Origin: Lagierella sp.
GTDB lineage: Bacteria; Bacillota; Clostridia; Tissierellales; Peptoniphilaceae
NCBI RefSeq assembly: GCF_029983815.1
Contig: NZ_JASBYU010000028.1
Span: 1-11,635, forward strand
Reading direction: 5' to 3'
DNA length: 11,635 bases
Of the stretch, positions 1-7,570 are shown one piece after another. Each line of letters starts with the position of its first letter. Position 1 is the first letter of the stretch. The position numbers and the translations under genes are program-made. Below the pieces are notes generated by a model. It had not been told where the DNA came from. It did no database searches and was given only the letters and a program-made list of their open reading frames with translations.

Positions 1-27
1 AAAATTAACAACTTGTAATAAGGCATT

Positions 28-70
28 AAAAAAGCATCGTTTATGAACCTGTGTTCTATACGATGCTTTT
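28..70 (-). terminator. Intrinsic terminator after truA, probably bidirectional
   Basis: A perfect 11-bp stem pairs 30-40 (AAAAGCATCGT) with 60-70 (ACGATGCTTTT). A second inner stem, GAAC (45-48) with GTTC (53-56), encloses a 4-nt loop. On the minus strand the hairpin runs into six T (33-28), the usual layout of a rho-independent terminator for the truA operon, whose stop codon is about 70 bp upstream. On the plus strand the hairpin also runs into a T-rich tract (TTTTGTTATTTT, 67-78), so it could end a convergent plus-strand gene lying left of the window. Confidence 0.88.
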
Positions 71-88
71 GTTATTTTCTAGTTTTTA

Positions 89-120
89 ACATACCTTATC
101 TATGATTTATCCAGGTATGT
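89..120. repeat. Short inverted repeat between truA and its terminator
   Basis: ACATACCT (89-96) and AGGTATGT (113-120) are exact reverse complements separated by 16 nt. In the truA transcript this would form an 8-bp stem in the 3' untranslated region. On the minus strand it is followed by an A-rich rather than a T-rich stretch, so it does not look like a terminator by itself. It may stabilise the mRNA end or be chance in AT-rich sequence. Confidence 0.4.
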
Positions 121-138
121 ATTATTTACCCTAAAGGA

Positions 139-879
139 CTAATAGTAGACCTTCATCAAATAAAGCCCTGCCGGCGAAATCGTCGGACCTGCAGCTTTTC
201 TATTGGTCCTTATCAATGCCTCTTTAAGCCAGTCTAAGTCTTTTTTACCCCTACCGACTTCGACAAGTGAACCTACTATTATCCTAACCATATTTCTTAA
301 AAAACTTTCCGATTCAAAATCAAAAATAAAGTCATGGCCTTTTTGACTGATTTTTATACTATCTAAAGTCCTCTTTGTGTTGATTGGTTCATCTGGCTTC
401 GAATTTGTAAAGGACTGAAAATCGTGGTGTCCTACTAGGATTTCCGCCCCTTCTTTCATCCTTTCTACATCCAGCTCATAGATGGTGTTTCCCTTATATC
501 TTCTAAACATCGGATGCATAAGTCTGTTGTTGTTGAGAATATATCTATAATACTTTCCCTTTGCAGAAAACCTTGCATGAAAGTCTGGCGGGACCTCTTC
601 CACCTTTTGTATTACTATCTCATCATCTACTAAATGGGAATTGATACCCCTTCTAATATTGTCTGTACTATATTTGTCTAAAACTTCAAAGTTAAAGACC
701 TGGCCATAGGCATGAACTCCCTTATCCGTTCTACCAGCTGTTGCAAGTTTTACATCCTCTTTAGTAACAGACTTTATCGCCTTTAATATCTGACCTTCCA
801 CAGTTCTATAGCCATCTTGTTTTTGCCATCCAAAATAGTTAGAACCGTCATATGCCACCGTTACCTTCATATTCTTCAT
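139..879 (-). CDS. truA: tRNA pseudouridine(38-40) synthase TruA
   Basis: TruA is a cytosolic enzyme that isomerises uridines 38, 39 and 40 in the tRNA anticodon stem-loop to pseudouridine. The 246-aa product has the family hallmarks: an N-terminal VTVAYDGSNYFGWQ segment (residues 6-19), the catalytic motif GRTDKGVHA with the nucleophilic Asp at residue 52, FHARFSAKGKYYRY near residues 100-114, and the C-terminal FLRNMVRIIVG (about 193-203). The length is normal. The start ATG overlaps the ecfT stop as ATGA, and a GGAGAG ribosome binding site lies about 9 nt upstream. A second ATG three codons in has no better site, so the first is preferred. As last gene of the ecf unit it is probably translationally coupled to ecfT. 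The ecfA1-ecfA2-ecfT-truA order is the common Firmicutes one. The rplM-rpsI pair that often follows is absent here, and a terminator follows instead. Confidence 0.97.
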   Translation of the reverse strand: MKNMKVTVAYDGSNYFGWQKQDGYRTVEGQILKAIKSVTKEDVKLATAGRTDKGVHAYGQVFNFEVLDKYSTDNIRRGINSHLVDDEIVIQKVEEVPPDFHARFSAKGKYYRYILNNNRLMHPMFRRYKGNTIYELDVERMKEGAEILVGHHDFQSFTNSKPDEPINTKRTLDSIKISQKGHDFIFDFESESFLRNMVRIIVGSLVEVGRGKKDLDWLKEALIRTNRKAAGPTISPAGLYLMKVYY

Positions 880-1676
880 AAAAGTACTCTCTCCAAGATG
901 TAGCCTGCCAAAAAGAGGGTCATCAAGAGCATGGTCACATAATCTTTTCTGTCAAATCGCAGTTCGTTTAACCTGGTTCTTCCTTCGCCTCCATGGTAGC
1001 ATCTTGCCTCCATGGCAGTTGCCAATTCGTCTGCTCTCCTAAAGGAGTTGATGAATAGTGGAACTAGCAAGGGAACTAGATTTTTAGCCCTTTTGAAGAT
1101 ATTTCCCGACTCAAAGTCAGCACCCCTTGCCGACTGGGACTTCATTATTTTAGTAGCTTCGTCAAATAATGTAGGAATAAACCTTAAGGCAATGGTCATC
1201 ATCATGGCCAGCTGATGACTAGGAAACCCAATTTTAGAAAGAGGTTTCATAATGGCTTCCAGACCGTCTGTTAAGGCTATGGGAGATGTAGTCAAGGTCA
1301 ACAAGGAACTGGAAGTTACTAGAAAAATAAGCCTAAGGCCCATAAAGGTTGCAAAGTAAAGACCTTCCCTCGTTATATTAAGTATCCAAAACTTTACCAA
1401 AACTTCCCCTGGCGTTGCAAAGATATTTATCAAAAAAGTTAAGATGATGATAAATCTAAGGGACTTGATTCCCTTTAACAAAAGCCTTACGGGAATTTTA
1501 GCGTTGTAGGTAATTCCCCATAGGATAAATGCCAAAGGAAGATACATCAATAGATTATTCACAATAAAGACGGATATTAAAAATACAAATAGTCCATATA
1601 TCTTTACCCTTGGGTCCAGACGATGCACAAAGGAATTTCCAGGGAAATACTGACCTAAAGTTATATCTTTAAACAT
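876..1676 (-). CDS. ecfT: ECF transporter transmembrane subunit EcfT
   Basis: EcfT is the integral-membrane coupling protein of energy-coupling-factor importers. It links two cytoplasmic ATPases to exchangeable substrate-binding S components that bring in vitamins or trace metals. The 266-aa protein has hydrophobic segments near residues 26-55, 73-90, 105-130, 155-170 and a C-terminal one near 247-262. It starts with the typical FPGNSFVHRLDPRVK segment. The two cytoplasmic coupling motifs are visible as SARGA (182-186) and AMEARC (221-226), the latter followed by the usual YxGGEGRTR stretch. From memory, Cys after Arg in the second motif is common in Firmicutes, so I do not treat it as a defect. 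A strong GAGGAGGG ribosome binding site (1683-1690) lies 6 nt before the ATG, inside the end of ecfA2, and the two genes overlap by 8 bp. The downstream overlap with truA is ATGA. Confidence 0.95.
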   Translation of the reverse strand: MFKDITLGQYFPGNSFVHRLDPRVKIYGLFVFLISVFIVNNLLMYLPLAFILWGITYNAKIPVRLLLKGIKSLRFIIILTFLINIFATPGEVLVKFWILNITREGLYFATFMGLRLIFLVTSSSLLTLTTSPIALTDGLEAIMKPLSKIGFPSHQLAMMMTIALRFIPTLFDEATKIMKSQSARGADFESGNIFKRAKNLVPLLVPLFINSFRRADELATAMEARCYHGGEGRTRLNELRFDRKDYVTMLLMTLFLAGYILERVLL

Positions 1677-2532
1677 CTTTTTCCCTCCTCAAAAACTCCT
1701 TCAAAGCCTCTTCTCCTTCAGAAACCGTCAAGACATCAGTGGGAACATCTAGTCCCTTTTCCTTGAGTTTTATCATAAGCTCTGTGATTTGAGGAACTCC
1801 CAGGCCAACTTCCCTAAGCTCTTTATACTGGGAGAAGACTTCCCTTGGCTTTCCGTCCATTAAAATCTTGCCTTGATCTAAGACAACTATTCGATTTACC
1901 AGTCTTGCCACTTCTTCCATGCTATGGGAAACCAAGATGATGGTCATGTTCTGTTCCTTAAAAAGTCTGTGGATATTTGCTAAAATGGCGTCTCTTCCCC
2001 TTGGGTCAAGGCCTGCAGTAGGCTCATCAAGTATTAAAAACTTTGGCTTCATAGCCAATACACCTGCAATGGCAGCCCTTCTCTTTTGGCCCCCCGACAG
2101 GTCAAAGGGAGAAACCTCCTTTGTCCTCTCAAAGTCCAAATCTACCATCTCACAGCTCCACTTAACCCTTTCTTCGATCTCCTCCTCAGAACAACCCATG
2201 TTCCCAGGACCAAAGGCAATGTCCTTGTAGATGGTCTCTTCAAAGAGTTGATACTCTGGATATTGAAAGACTAAACCCACTTTTTTTCTAATATTTCTCT
2301 TGTTTTCGCTATCCTCTTTTGTATTTATTCCATCTACTATTACATCCCCAGAAGTTGGCAGATTAAGAGCATTTAAGTGCTGTACCAAGGTGGACTTTCC
2401 ACTTCCCGTATGTCCAATGATTCCTATAAATTCATTTTCGCCAATTGTTAAATTGATATTGTCCAGTGCCACTTTTGTAAAGGGATTGTCCGGATTATAT
2501 ACATAGCTTACATTTTTTAATTCTATTTCCAT
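1669..2532 (-). CDS. ecfA2: ECF transporter ATPase EcfA2 (EcfA' / CbiO-type)
   Basis: This is one of the two ATP-binding subunits that power the ECF importer; it pairs with EcfA1 on the inner face of the membrane. The 287-aa protein has Walker A GHTGSGKST (residues 40-48), Q-loop Gln90 in VFQYPEYQLF, signature LSGGQ (145-149), Walker B FLILDE (165-170), D-loop AGLDP and switch His203 in SHSMEE. The SPFDLSGGQ context and DEPTAGLDP are typical of the EcfA2 branch, whereas EcfA1 carries AMLDP. The C-terminal region (about 228-270) holds the GKPREVF and GLGVPQITEL segments characteristic of this family. The ATG overlaps the end of ecfA1 by 10 bp with a weak GGTGG ribosome binding site just upstream, suggesting translational coupling. 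No catalytic residue appears to be missing. The transported substrate cannot be predicted because no S component is encoded nearby. Confidence 0.96.
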   Translation of the reverse strand: MEIELKNVSYVYNPDNPFTKVALDNINLTIGENEFIGIIGHTGSGKSTLVQHLNALNLPTSGDVIVDGINTKEDSENKRNIRKKVGLVFQYPEYQLFEETIYKDIAFGPGNMGCSEEEIEERVKWSCEMVDLDFERTKEVSPFDLSGGQKRRAAIAGVLAMKPKFLILDEPTAGLDPRGRDAILANIHRLFKEQNMTIILVSHSMEEVARLVNRIVVLDQGKILMDGKPREVFSQYKELREVGLGVPQITELMIKLKEKGLDVPTDVLTVSEGEEALKEFLRREKDV

Positions 2533-3350
2533 AGCACATCCACCATTTCATCCACCGAAAGAATATCCTTTGGTATATCAAAACCATCTTGATTTAATCT
2601 AAAGGCAAGTTCTGTTACCTGTGGCACATCTAGACCCAATTTTTTCATCTGGTTAAATTCAGAAAAAACTTCCCTCGGTTTTCCCTCCATGCTTATTTTC
2701 CCTTCGTTAAAAACCAGTACTCTATCGGCTAAGATCGCCTCTTCCATGAAATGAGTAATAAGTATTATCGTGCTTCCCTTTTCATTTAGTTTAAGCATGG
2801 TATTTACAATCTCCTGTCTACCAATTGGGTCTAACATTGCAGTTGGTTCGTCCATTAACAGACAGTCCGGGTCCATGGCCAAAATTCCTGCAATTGCAAC
2901 TCTTTGCTTTTGACCTCCAGACAAAAGGGCAGGGGAATGTCTCTTGTATTCGGTCATCTCTACAGTTTCCAACGCCTTATCAACTCTTTCTCTAAGTTGT
3001 GGCATCTTGATTCCAAGATTCTCAGGCCCAAAGGCAACGTCCTCTTCCACTATGGTTGCAACGATTTGGTTGTCGGGATTTTGGAAGACCATACCACAGG
3101 TTTTTCTAATCTCCAGGATATTTTCTTCCTTTGCTGTAGAAAGTCCTTTTACTCTGACTTCCCCCTTAGTTGGATTCATTTGTCCATTTATAAGTTTTGC
3201 TAAGGTGGACTTCCCAGAACCATTATGACCCAATATTGCAATAAACTCTCCCTTTGCCACTTTCAGGTTAATATCTTCCAAAGTGTACTTGATTGCATTG
3301 GGATCATATTTAAAACTTAGGTTGTCCACCTCTATTATTATCTCTTCCAT
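2523..3350 (-). CDS. ecfA1: ECF transporter ATPase EcfA1 (CbiO-type)
   Basis: First ATPase of the shared ECF module. The 275-aa protein shows Walker A GHNGSGKST (41-49), Q-loop Gln90 in VFQNPDNQIV, signature LSGGQ (143-147), Walker B CLLMDE (163-168), D-loop AMLDP and switch His200. The VFQNPDNQIV and AMLDP variants are those of the EcfA1 branch. It is a paralogue of the next gene: both have matching GKPREVFS and (G)LxVPQxTEL segments in the C-terminal third, where the ATPase dimer interface lies in this family. A TGGAGAG ribosome binding site directly precedes the ATG. It follows the ywlG-like gene after a 21-bp gap with no terminator, so the two are probably co-transcribed. An intact ATP site implies a working heterodimeric motor with EcfA2. 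Confidence 0.96.
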   Translation of the reverse strand: MEEIIIEVDNLSFKYDPNAIKYTLEDINLKVAKGEFIAILGHNGSGKSTLAKLINGQMNPTKGEVRVKGLSTAKEENILEIRKTCGMVFQNPDNQIVATIVEEDVAFGPENLGIKMPQLRERVDKALETVEMTEYKRHSPALLSGGQKQRVAIAGILAMDPDCLLMDEPTAMLDPIGRQEIVNTMLKLNEKGSTIILITHFMEEAILADRVLVFNEGKISMEGKPREVFSEFNQMKKLGLDVPQVTELAFRLNQDGFDIPKDILSVDEMVDVLWK

Positions 3351-3371
3351 TCTCTCTCCAATTAATAAGAT

Positions 3372-3908
3372 TTAAGCGTATTTCGCCCTTTCTCCCCCGA
3401 TTAACTTAGGTCTTCTTCTCGCACCTGTTACGATTGTCTTACCTACTTTATTAGGTCTAAGTCTAACGGGTATGCACACATGTTTCATATGCATTCCAAT
3501 CATGGTCTGTCCTATGTCCATTCCATAATCGGCCTTTATAAATTCCACACATACAGGATCCTTCATTAGCTTGTACACTTCTGTAGCAAAAGATCCTCCT
3601 GCCTTTTTTTGTGGAACCACAGAAACTATTTCAAAACCATATTTTAAAGCACATTCCCTTTCAACCACCAAGGCCCTGTTGATATGTTCACAGCCTTGTG
3701 CAGCTAGAAACAGTCCATTTTCGTTAGTAAGCTCCAACATGGTCTTAGCCACCTCGTGACCAATATCCAAGTCAGAGTTAGTTCCAATCCTATCTCCTAC
3801 AATCTCACTGGAAGAACAACCAACTACTAAGATATTGCCCTCTTGAAAATCACTTTGTTCCTTCAAAGATTCAAATGCAGCCTTCAATTCATCTGTTAAA
3901 TTATCCAT
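3372..3908 (-). CDS. UPF0340 / DUF436 family protein (YwlG-like, TIGR01440)
   Basis: A 178-aa soluble protein of the UPF0340 family (B. subtilis YwlG), whose biochemical role is not established as far as I know. The match rests on a set of conserved blocks: GCSSSEIVGDRIGT (residues 30-43), GCEHINRALVVERE near 72-85, KAGGSFATEVY near 101-111, DIGQTMIGMHMK about 131-142 and the C-terminal RPKLIGGERAKY. The near-invariant Cys/His/Arg and Gly-rich blocks suggest an enzyme or ligand-binding protein, but this is inference. There is no signal peptide or membrane segment, and the length is usual for the family. An AGGAGG site (3914-3919) lies 5 nt before the ATG. It is the first gene after the rpoC terminator and sits 21 bp before ecfA1, so it probably heads the ecf-truA transcription unit. 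In B. subtilis the homologue lies near rpiB, glyA and upp, so the neighbourhood here is different. Confidence 0.92.
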   Translation of the reverse strand: MDNLTDELKAAFESLKEQSDFQEGNILVVGCSSSEIVGDRIGTNSDLDIGHEVAKTMLELTNENGLFLAAQGCEHINRALVVERECALKYGFEIVSVVPQKKAGGSFATEVYKLMKDPVCVEFIKADYGMDIGQTMIGMHMKHVCIPVRLRPNKVGKTIVTGARRRPKLIGGERAKYA

Positions 3909-3958
3909 AGTCTCCTCCTAAAACTCCTTAACCGAGTACTGTAATTCCTCGATTTACT

Positions 3959-3985
3959 AAAAAAGCCGGACCAAAGGCCCGGCTT
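3959..3985 (-). terminator. Intrinsic terminator of rpoBC
   Basis: AAGCCGG (3963-3969) pairs exactly with CCGGCTT (3979-3985), and the stem continues after one mismatch with CC/GG closing a 3-nt loop. On the minus strand the hairpin leads straight into six T (3964-3959). It begins four bases after the rpoC stop codon. The GC-rich stem stands out in this AT-rich sequence. It should end most rpoBC transcripts; whatever passes through would transcribe the ywlG-like/ecf/truA genes. Confidence 0.9.
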
Positions 3986-3989
3986 ATAC

Positions 3990-6900
3990 CTATTCTACAG
4001 TTTCAGCTTCTTCGTCTTCAATTACTTCCGTAACTTCAGCTTCCTCTTCAGCCATACCCTCGTAGTTAATATTGATAGTGTTGTATTTTTTAACACCTGT
4101 ACCTGCAGGTATCAATTGACCTATGATTACATTCTCCTTAAGTCCAAGAAGTTCGTCTTCTTTTCCCTTTATAGCAGCTTCTGTCAAGACTCTTGTAGTC
4201 TCTTGGAAACTTGCAGCGGATAGGAAGGATTCAGTTGCAAGGGATGCCTTTGTAATACCAAGTAATACCCTTGTACCATCTGCAGGCTCTTTGCCCTCTT
4301 CCAGTAATCTTTCATTTTCAATCTCAAATTCTCTTAGGCTGACCATAGATCCTTCAAGGAAATCAGAGTCATTGGAAGCCTCTATCTTAACCTTAGAAAG
4401 CATTTGTTTTATTATAATTTCAATATGCTTATCATCAATGTCTACCCCTTGTAGACGATAAACCTTTTGAACTTCCTTTATAATATAGTCCTGAACGCCT
4501 TCTGGTCCATTTACCTCAAGAATGTCATGAGGGTTTACGGAACCTTCAGTCAATAGATCTCCCTTTTCGATATATTCTCCTTCTTTAACCTTGATTCTAG
4601 CACCATAAGGAATAGCATAAACTCTCTCTTCGCCGTCATCTCCTGACACTAGTATGTCGTGACGCTTCTTATTGTCCACAATGGACACCTTACCGTCAAT
4701 TTCTGTGATATATGCAAGTCCCTTAGGTTTTCTAGCCTCAAACAACTCCTCAACCCTTGGAAGACCTTGAGTGATTCCAACTCCCGCAATACCACCGGAG
4801 TGGAAAGTTCTCATGGTAAGCTGTGTTCCTGGTTCACCAATGGATTGAGCCGCAATTATACCCACAGCCTCTCCAACATTAACAGGTTTACCAGTTGCAA
4901 GGTTTCTACCATAACACTTAGCACAAACCCCATGAACAGACTTACAGCCAAGAACTGATCTAACCTTCACTTCTTTTATACCCAGTTGTTTAATCTTCTC
5001 AGCGATGTCCTCGGTGATGATTTCATTTTTCTGAACTACAAGCTCACCGGTTTCAAGGTTTAAGATGTCTTCAAAGGCAGTTCTACCGACAATTCTTAAA
5101 GACATTTCCTCAATGACTTCTTTACCTTCAGTAAAGTCCTTAGCAACGATATATCTGTCGGTTCCACAGTCTTCGTCTCTAACTATAATATCCTGAGAAA
5201 CGTCTACAAGACGTCTTGTCAAGTAACCAGAGTCCGCAGTTCTAAGGGCAGTATCAGAAAGTCCCTTTCTAGAACCGTGGGTGGAAATAAAGAACTCTTG
5301 CACAGAAAGACCTTCCCTAAAGTTTGCCTTTATAGGAATTTCAATGGTCCTACCTGAAGCAGAGGACATAAGACCTCTCATTCCGGCCAACTGACGAATT
5401 TGGTTAGTTGAACCCCTGGCTCCAGAGTTTGCCATGATAGCCAAGTTGTTTCTAGGATCCAACTCTTCTAGTAATGCATCTGTAACTCTATCTGTAGTTT
5501 TATTCCAAATATCTATAACAAAATCATATCTTTCATCTTCGGAAACAAGACCTTTTCTAAGTAATTTTTCGTACTTAGTTACTTCCTCATCTGCTTCTTC
5601 CAAAATTCTTTCCTTAGCAGTGGGAACTTCTACGTCGGACATGGAAATTGTAATTGCAGCAAGGGTGGAGTATTTGTATCCAGTTTCCTTGATATAGTCA
5701 AGAAGTCTTGCAGTACCAATGTTACCATGCTTTCTAAAGCAACGGTCAATGATATTACCAAGGGTCTTCTTGTCTACGATTTTATCCACCTCTAATGAAT
5801 AAGGATCAGAACTTCTGTCCACATATCCTAAATCTTGAGGAATACCGCTATTGAATATAAATCTACCAACAGTGGATTTTACAAGTTTTCCCCTGTCATT
5901 AGCATCCTTCTTAATCCTTACATTTACAATGGTATGGGTATGAATAATCTTATTTTCATAGGCCCTAATCATCTCATCATAGTCTTGGTAACTTCTAACA
6001 AGCTCTTCCTCATCACCGTCAGCAGTCAAGTAATAAGCACCTAGCACCATGTCCTGTGATGGAGTTGTAATAGGTCTACCATCTTTAGGCGCAAGGATAT
6101 TGTTAGTAGACATCATAAGAAGTCTTGCTTCAGCTTGAGCCTCTACAGAAAGTGGTAGATGGACAGCCATTTGGTCACCGTCAAAGTCCGCATTATAAGC
6201 AGTACAAACTAGAGGGTGAAGTTTTATAGCCTTACCTTCCACTAACACTGGTTCAAAGGCTTGAATACCAAGTCTGTGTAGAGTTGGCGCTCTGTTCAAT
6301 AGTACAGGGTGGTCTTGAATGACAGATTCAAGAATATCCCAAACCTTGTCACTTTCTCTTTCCACCATCTTCTTAGCATTTTTAATATTGTGGGCAACAC
6401 CTTTTACCACAAGCTCTCTCATAACAAAAGGTTTAAATAGCTCAAGGGCCATTTTCTTTGGTAGTCCACATTGATAGAATTTCAAATTAGGTCCAACGAC
6501 AATTACAGAACGACCAGAATAGTCAACACGCTTACCAAGTAGGTTTTGTCTAAATCTACCAGTTTTACCCTTAAGCATATCGGAAAGGGACTTCAAAGGT
6601 CTGTTTCCCGGTCCTGTAACAGGTTTACCTCTTCTACCGTTGTCAATAAGAGCATCTACCGCCTCTTGAAGCATTCTCTTCTCGTTTCTTACGATAATTT
6701 CAGGTGCTCCAATGTCAAGTAGTCTCTTCAATCTATTATTTCTATTGATAACCCTTCTATATAGGTCATTTAAGTCGGAAGTAGCAAATCTACCACCTTC
6801 CAACTGAACCATCGGTCTTAGATCCGGTGGAATAACAGGAATGGCTTCAAGGATCATCCATGATGGATCATTACCAGATTCAATAAAGGCATCTACAACT

Positions 6901-7538
6901 TCAAGTCTTCTTAAGATTCTAATCTTCTTTTGACCAGTAGCACCTTGTAATTCTTCCTTTAGCTCTTCATATTCCTTATCCAAGTCGATATTTAAAAGCA
7001 ATTCCTTTACTGCTTCCGCTCCCATTCCAGCCTTAAAGTCCACACCTTCAGTGTATTTTTCACAGGCTTCAGAGTATTCATATTCAGTAAGGAGTTGTTT
7101 TTCATACATATCAGTATCGCCTGATTCAATTACAACATAGCTTGCAAAGTATAAGATCTTTTCTAAGGCTCTTGGACTCATATCCAATAAAAGTCCCATT
7201 CTAGACGGAATACCTTTGAAGTACCAGATATGGGATACAGGGGCAGCAAGTTCAATATGCCCCATTCTCTCACGTCTAACCTTAGCCTTTGTTATTTCGA
7301 CCCCGCACTTTTCACAGACTACGCCCTTATATCTAACTCTCTTATACTTTCCACAATTACATTCCCAGTCCTTAGTAGGTCCGAAAATCTTTTCGCAGAA
7401 AAGTCCTTCTTTTTCAGGTTTTAGAGTTCTATAATTTATAGTTTCAGGTTTCTTAACCTCTCCATAAGACCATTGTCTGATCTTTTGAGGAGAAGCAAGA
7501 CCAATCTTCATTGAGTCAAAAGTATTTAATTCTTCCAA
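3990..7538 (-). CDS. rpoC: DNA-directed RNA polymerase subunit beta'
   Basis: Catalytic clamp subunit of RNA polymerase, 1182 aa, close to the usual Firmicutes length. Visible elements in order: N-terminal zinc site Cys60, Cys62, Cys75 and Cys78; the DNA-contacting RRVINRNNRLKRLL region (261-274); the active-site NADFDGDQMAVH with Mg-binding Asp451, Asp453 and Asp455; a bridge-helix region ending in GYLTRRLVDV (771-780); a second zinc site Cys791, Cys865, Cys872, Cys875; and the trigger-loop segment SIGEPGTQLTMRTFHSGG (899-916). The long insertion seen in the E. coli trigger loop is absent. The C-terminus ends in a strongly acidic tail (1164-1182). The start codon is TTG: an AAGGGAG ribosome binding site lies 7 nt before it, while the first in-frame ATG (codon 10) has none. 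B. subtilis rpoC, from memory, also starts with TTG. It lies 32 bp after rpoB with no terminator between, so the two are co-transcribed. Confidence 0.98.
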   Translation of the reverse strand: MEELNTFDSMKIGLASPQKIRQWSYGEVKKPETINYRTLKPEKEGLFCEKIFGPTKDWECNCGKYKRVRYKGVVCEKCGVEITKAKVRRERMGHIELAAPVSHIWYFKGIPSRMGLLLDMSPRALEKILYFASYVVIESGDTDMYEKQLLTEYEYSEACEKYTEGVDFKAGMGAEAVKELLLNIDLDKEYEELKEELQGATGQKKIRILRRLEVVDAFIESGNDPSWMILEAIPVIPPDLRPMVQLEGGRFATSDLNDLYRRVINRNNRLKRLLDIGAPEIIVRNEKRMLQEAVDALIDNGRRGKPVTGPGNRPLKSLSDMLKGKTGRFRQNLLGKRVDYSGRSVIVVGPNLKFYQCGLPKKMALELFKPFVMRELVVKGVAHNIKNAKKMVERESDKVWDILESVIQDHPVLLNRAPTLHRLGIQAFEPVLVEGKAIKLHPLVCTAYNADFDGDQMAVHLPLSVEAQAEARLLMMSTNNILAPKDGRPITTPSQDMVLGAYYLTADGDEEELVRSYQDYDEMIRAYENKIIHTHTIVNVRIKKDANDRGKLVKSTVGRFIFNSGIPQDLGYVDRSSDPYSLEVDKIVDKKTLGNIIDRCFRKHGNIGTARLLDYIKETGYKYSTLAAITISMSDVEVPTAKERILEEADEEVTKYEKLLRKGLVSEDERYDFVIDIWNKTTDRVTDALLEELDPRNNLAIMANSGARGSTNQIRQLAGMRGLMSSASGRTIEIPIKANFREGLSVQEFFISTHGSRKGLSDTALRTADSGYLTRRLVDVSQDIIVRDEDCGTDRYIVAKDFTEGKEVIEEMSLRIVGRTAFEDILNLETGELVVQKNEIITEDIAEKIKQLGIKEVKVRSVLGCKSVHGVCAKCYGRNLATGKPVNVGEAVGIIAAQSIGEPGTQLTMRTFHSGGIAGVGITQGLPRVEELFEARKPKGLAYITEIDGKVSIVDNKKRHDILVSGDDGEERVYAIPYGARIKVKEGEYIEKGDLLTEGSVNPHDILEVNGPEGVQDYIIKEVQKVYRLQGVDIDDKHIEIIIKQMLSKVKIEASNDSDFLEGSMVSLREFEIENERLLEEGKEPADGTRVLLGITKASLATESFLSAASFQETTRVLTEAAIKGKEDELLGLKENVIIGQLIPAGTGVKKYNTININYEGMAEEEAEVTEVIEDEEAETVE

Positions 7539-7545
7539 AGAGTGT

Positions 7546-7552
7546 CTCCCTT
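7546..7552 (-). promoter_or_regulatory. Ribosome binding site deciding the TTG start of rpoC
   Basis: On the minus strand AAGGGAG is followed by seven bases and then TTG at 7538. The alternative ATG at 7511 lacks a comparable site, so translation from TTG is favoured. This adds the nine residues MEELNTFDS to the N-terminus, consistent with the position of the conserved GLASPQKIR segment in relatives. Confidence 0.7.
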
Positions 7553-7570
7553 CATCAACTCACTAATCTT

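Noticed and set aside
221..1012. Search for an S component or a riboswitch linked to the ECF genes
   Set aside because: No additional membrane-protein gene fits, and the ecf genes overlap one another, leaving no leader space; the module appears to be the shared type with S components encoded elsewhere.
1012..1215. Plus-strand open frame of 67 codons inside ecfT
   Set aside because: It lies wholly within a clear ecfT coding region on the other strand, has no ribosome binding site or family motifs, and is a frame shadow.
2523..3350. Similarity between ecfA1 and ecfA2 considered as a recent tandem duplication
   Set aside because: The two carry the distinct motif variants of the EcfA1 and EcfA2 branches (AMLDP versus AGLDP, NPDNQ versus YPEYQ), so this is the ancient paralogous pair found throughout Firmicutes.
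4123..4461. Plus-strand open frame of 112 codons opposite the 3' part of rpoC
   Set aside because: Ser/Ile-rich low-complexity translation typical of antisense of a conserved gene; rpoC in this region is intact and conserved.
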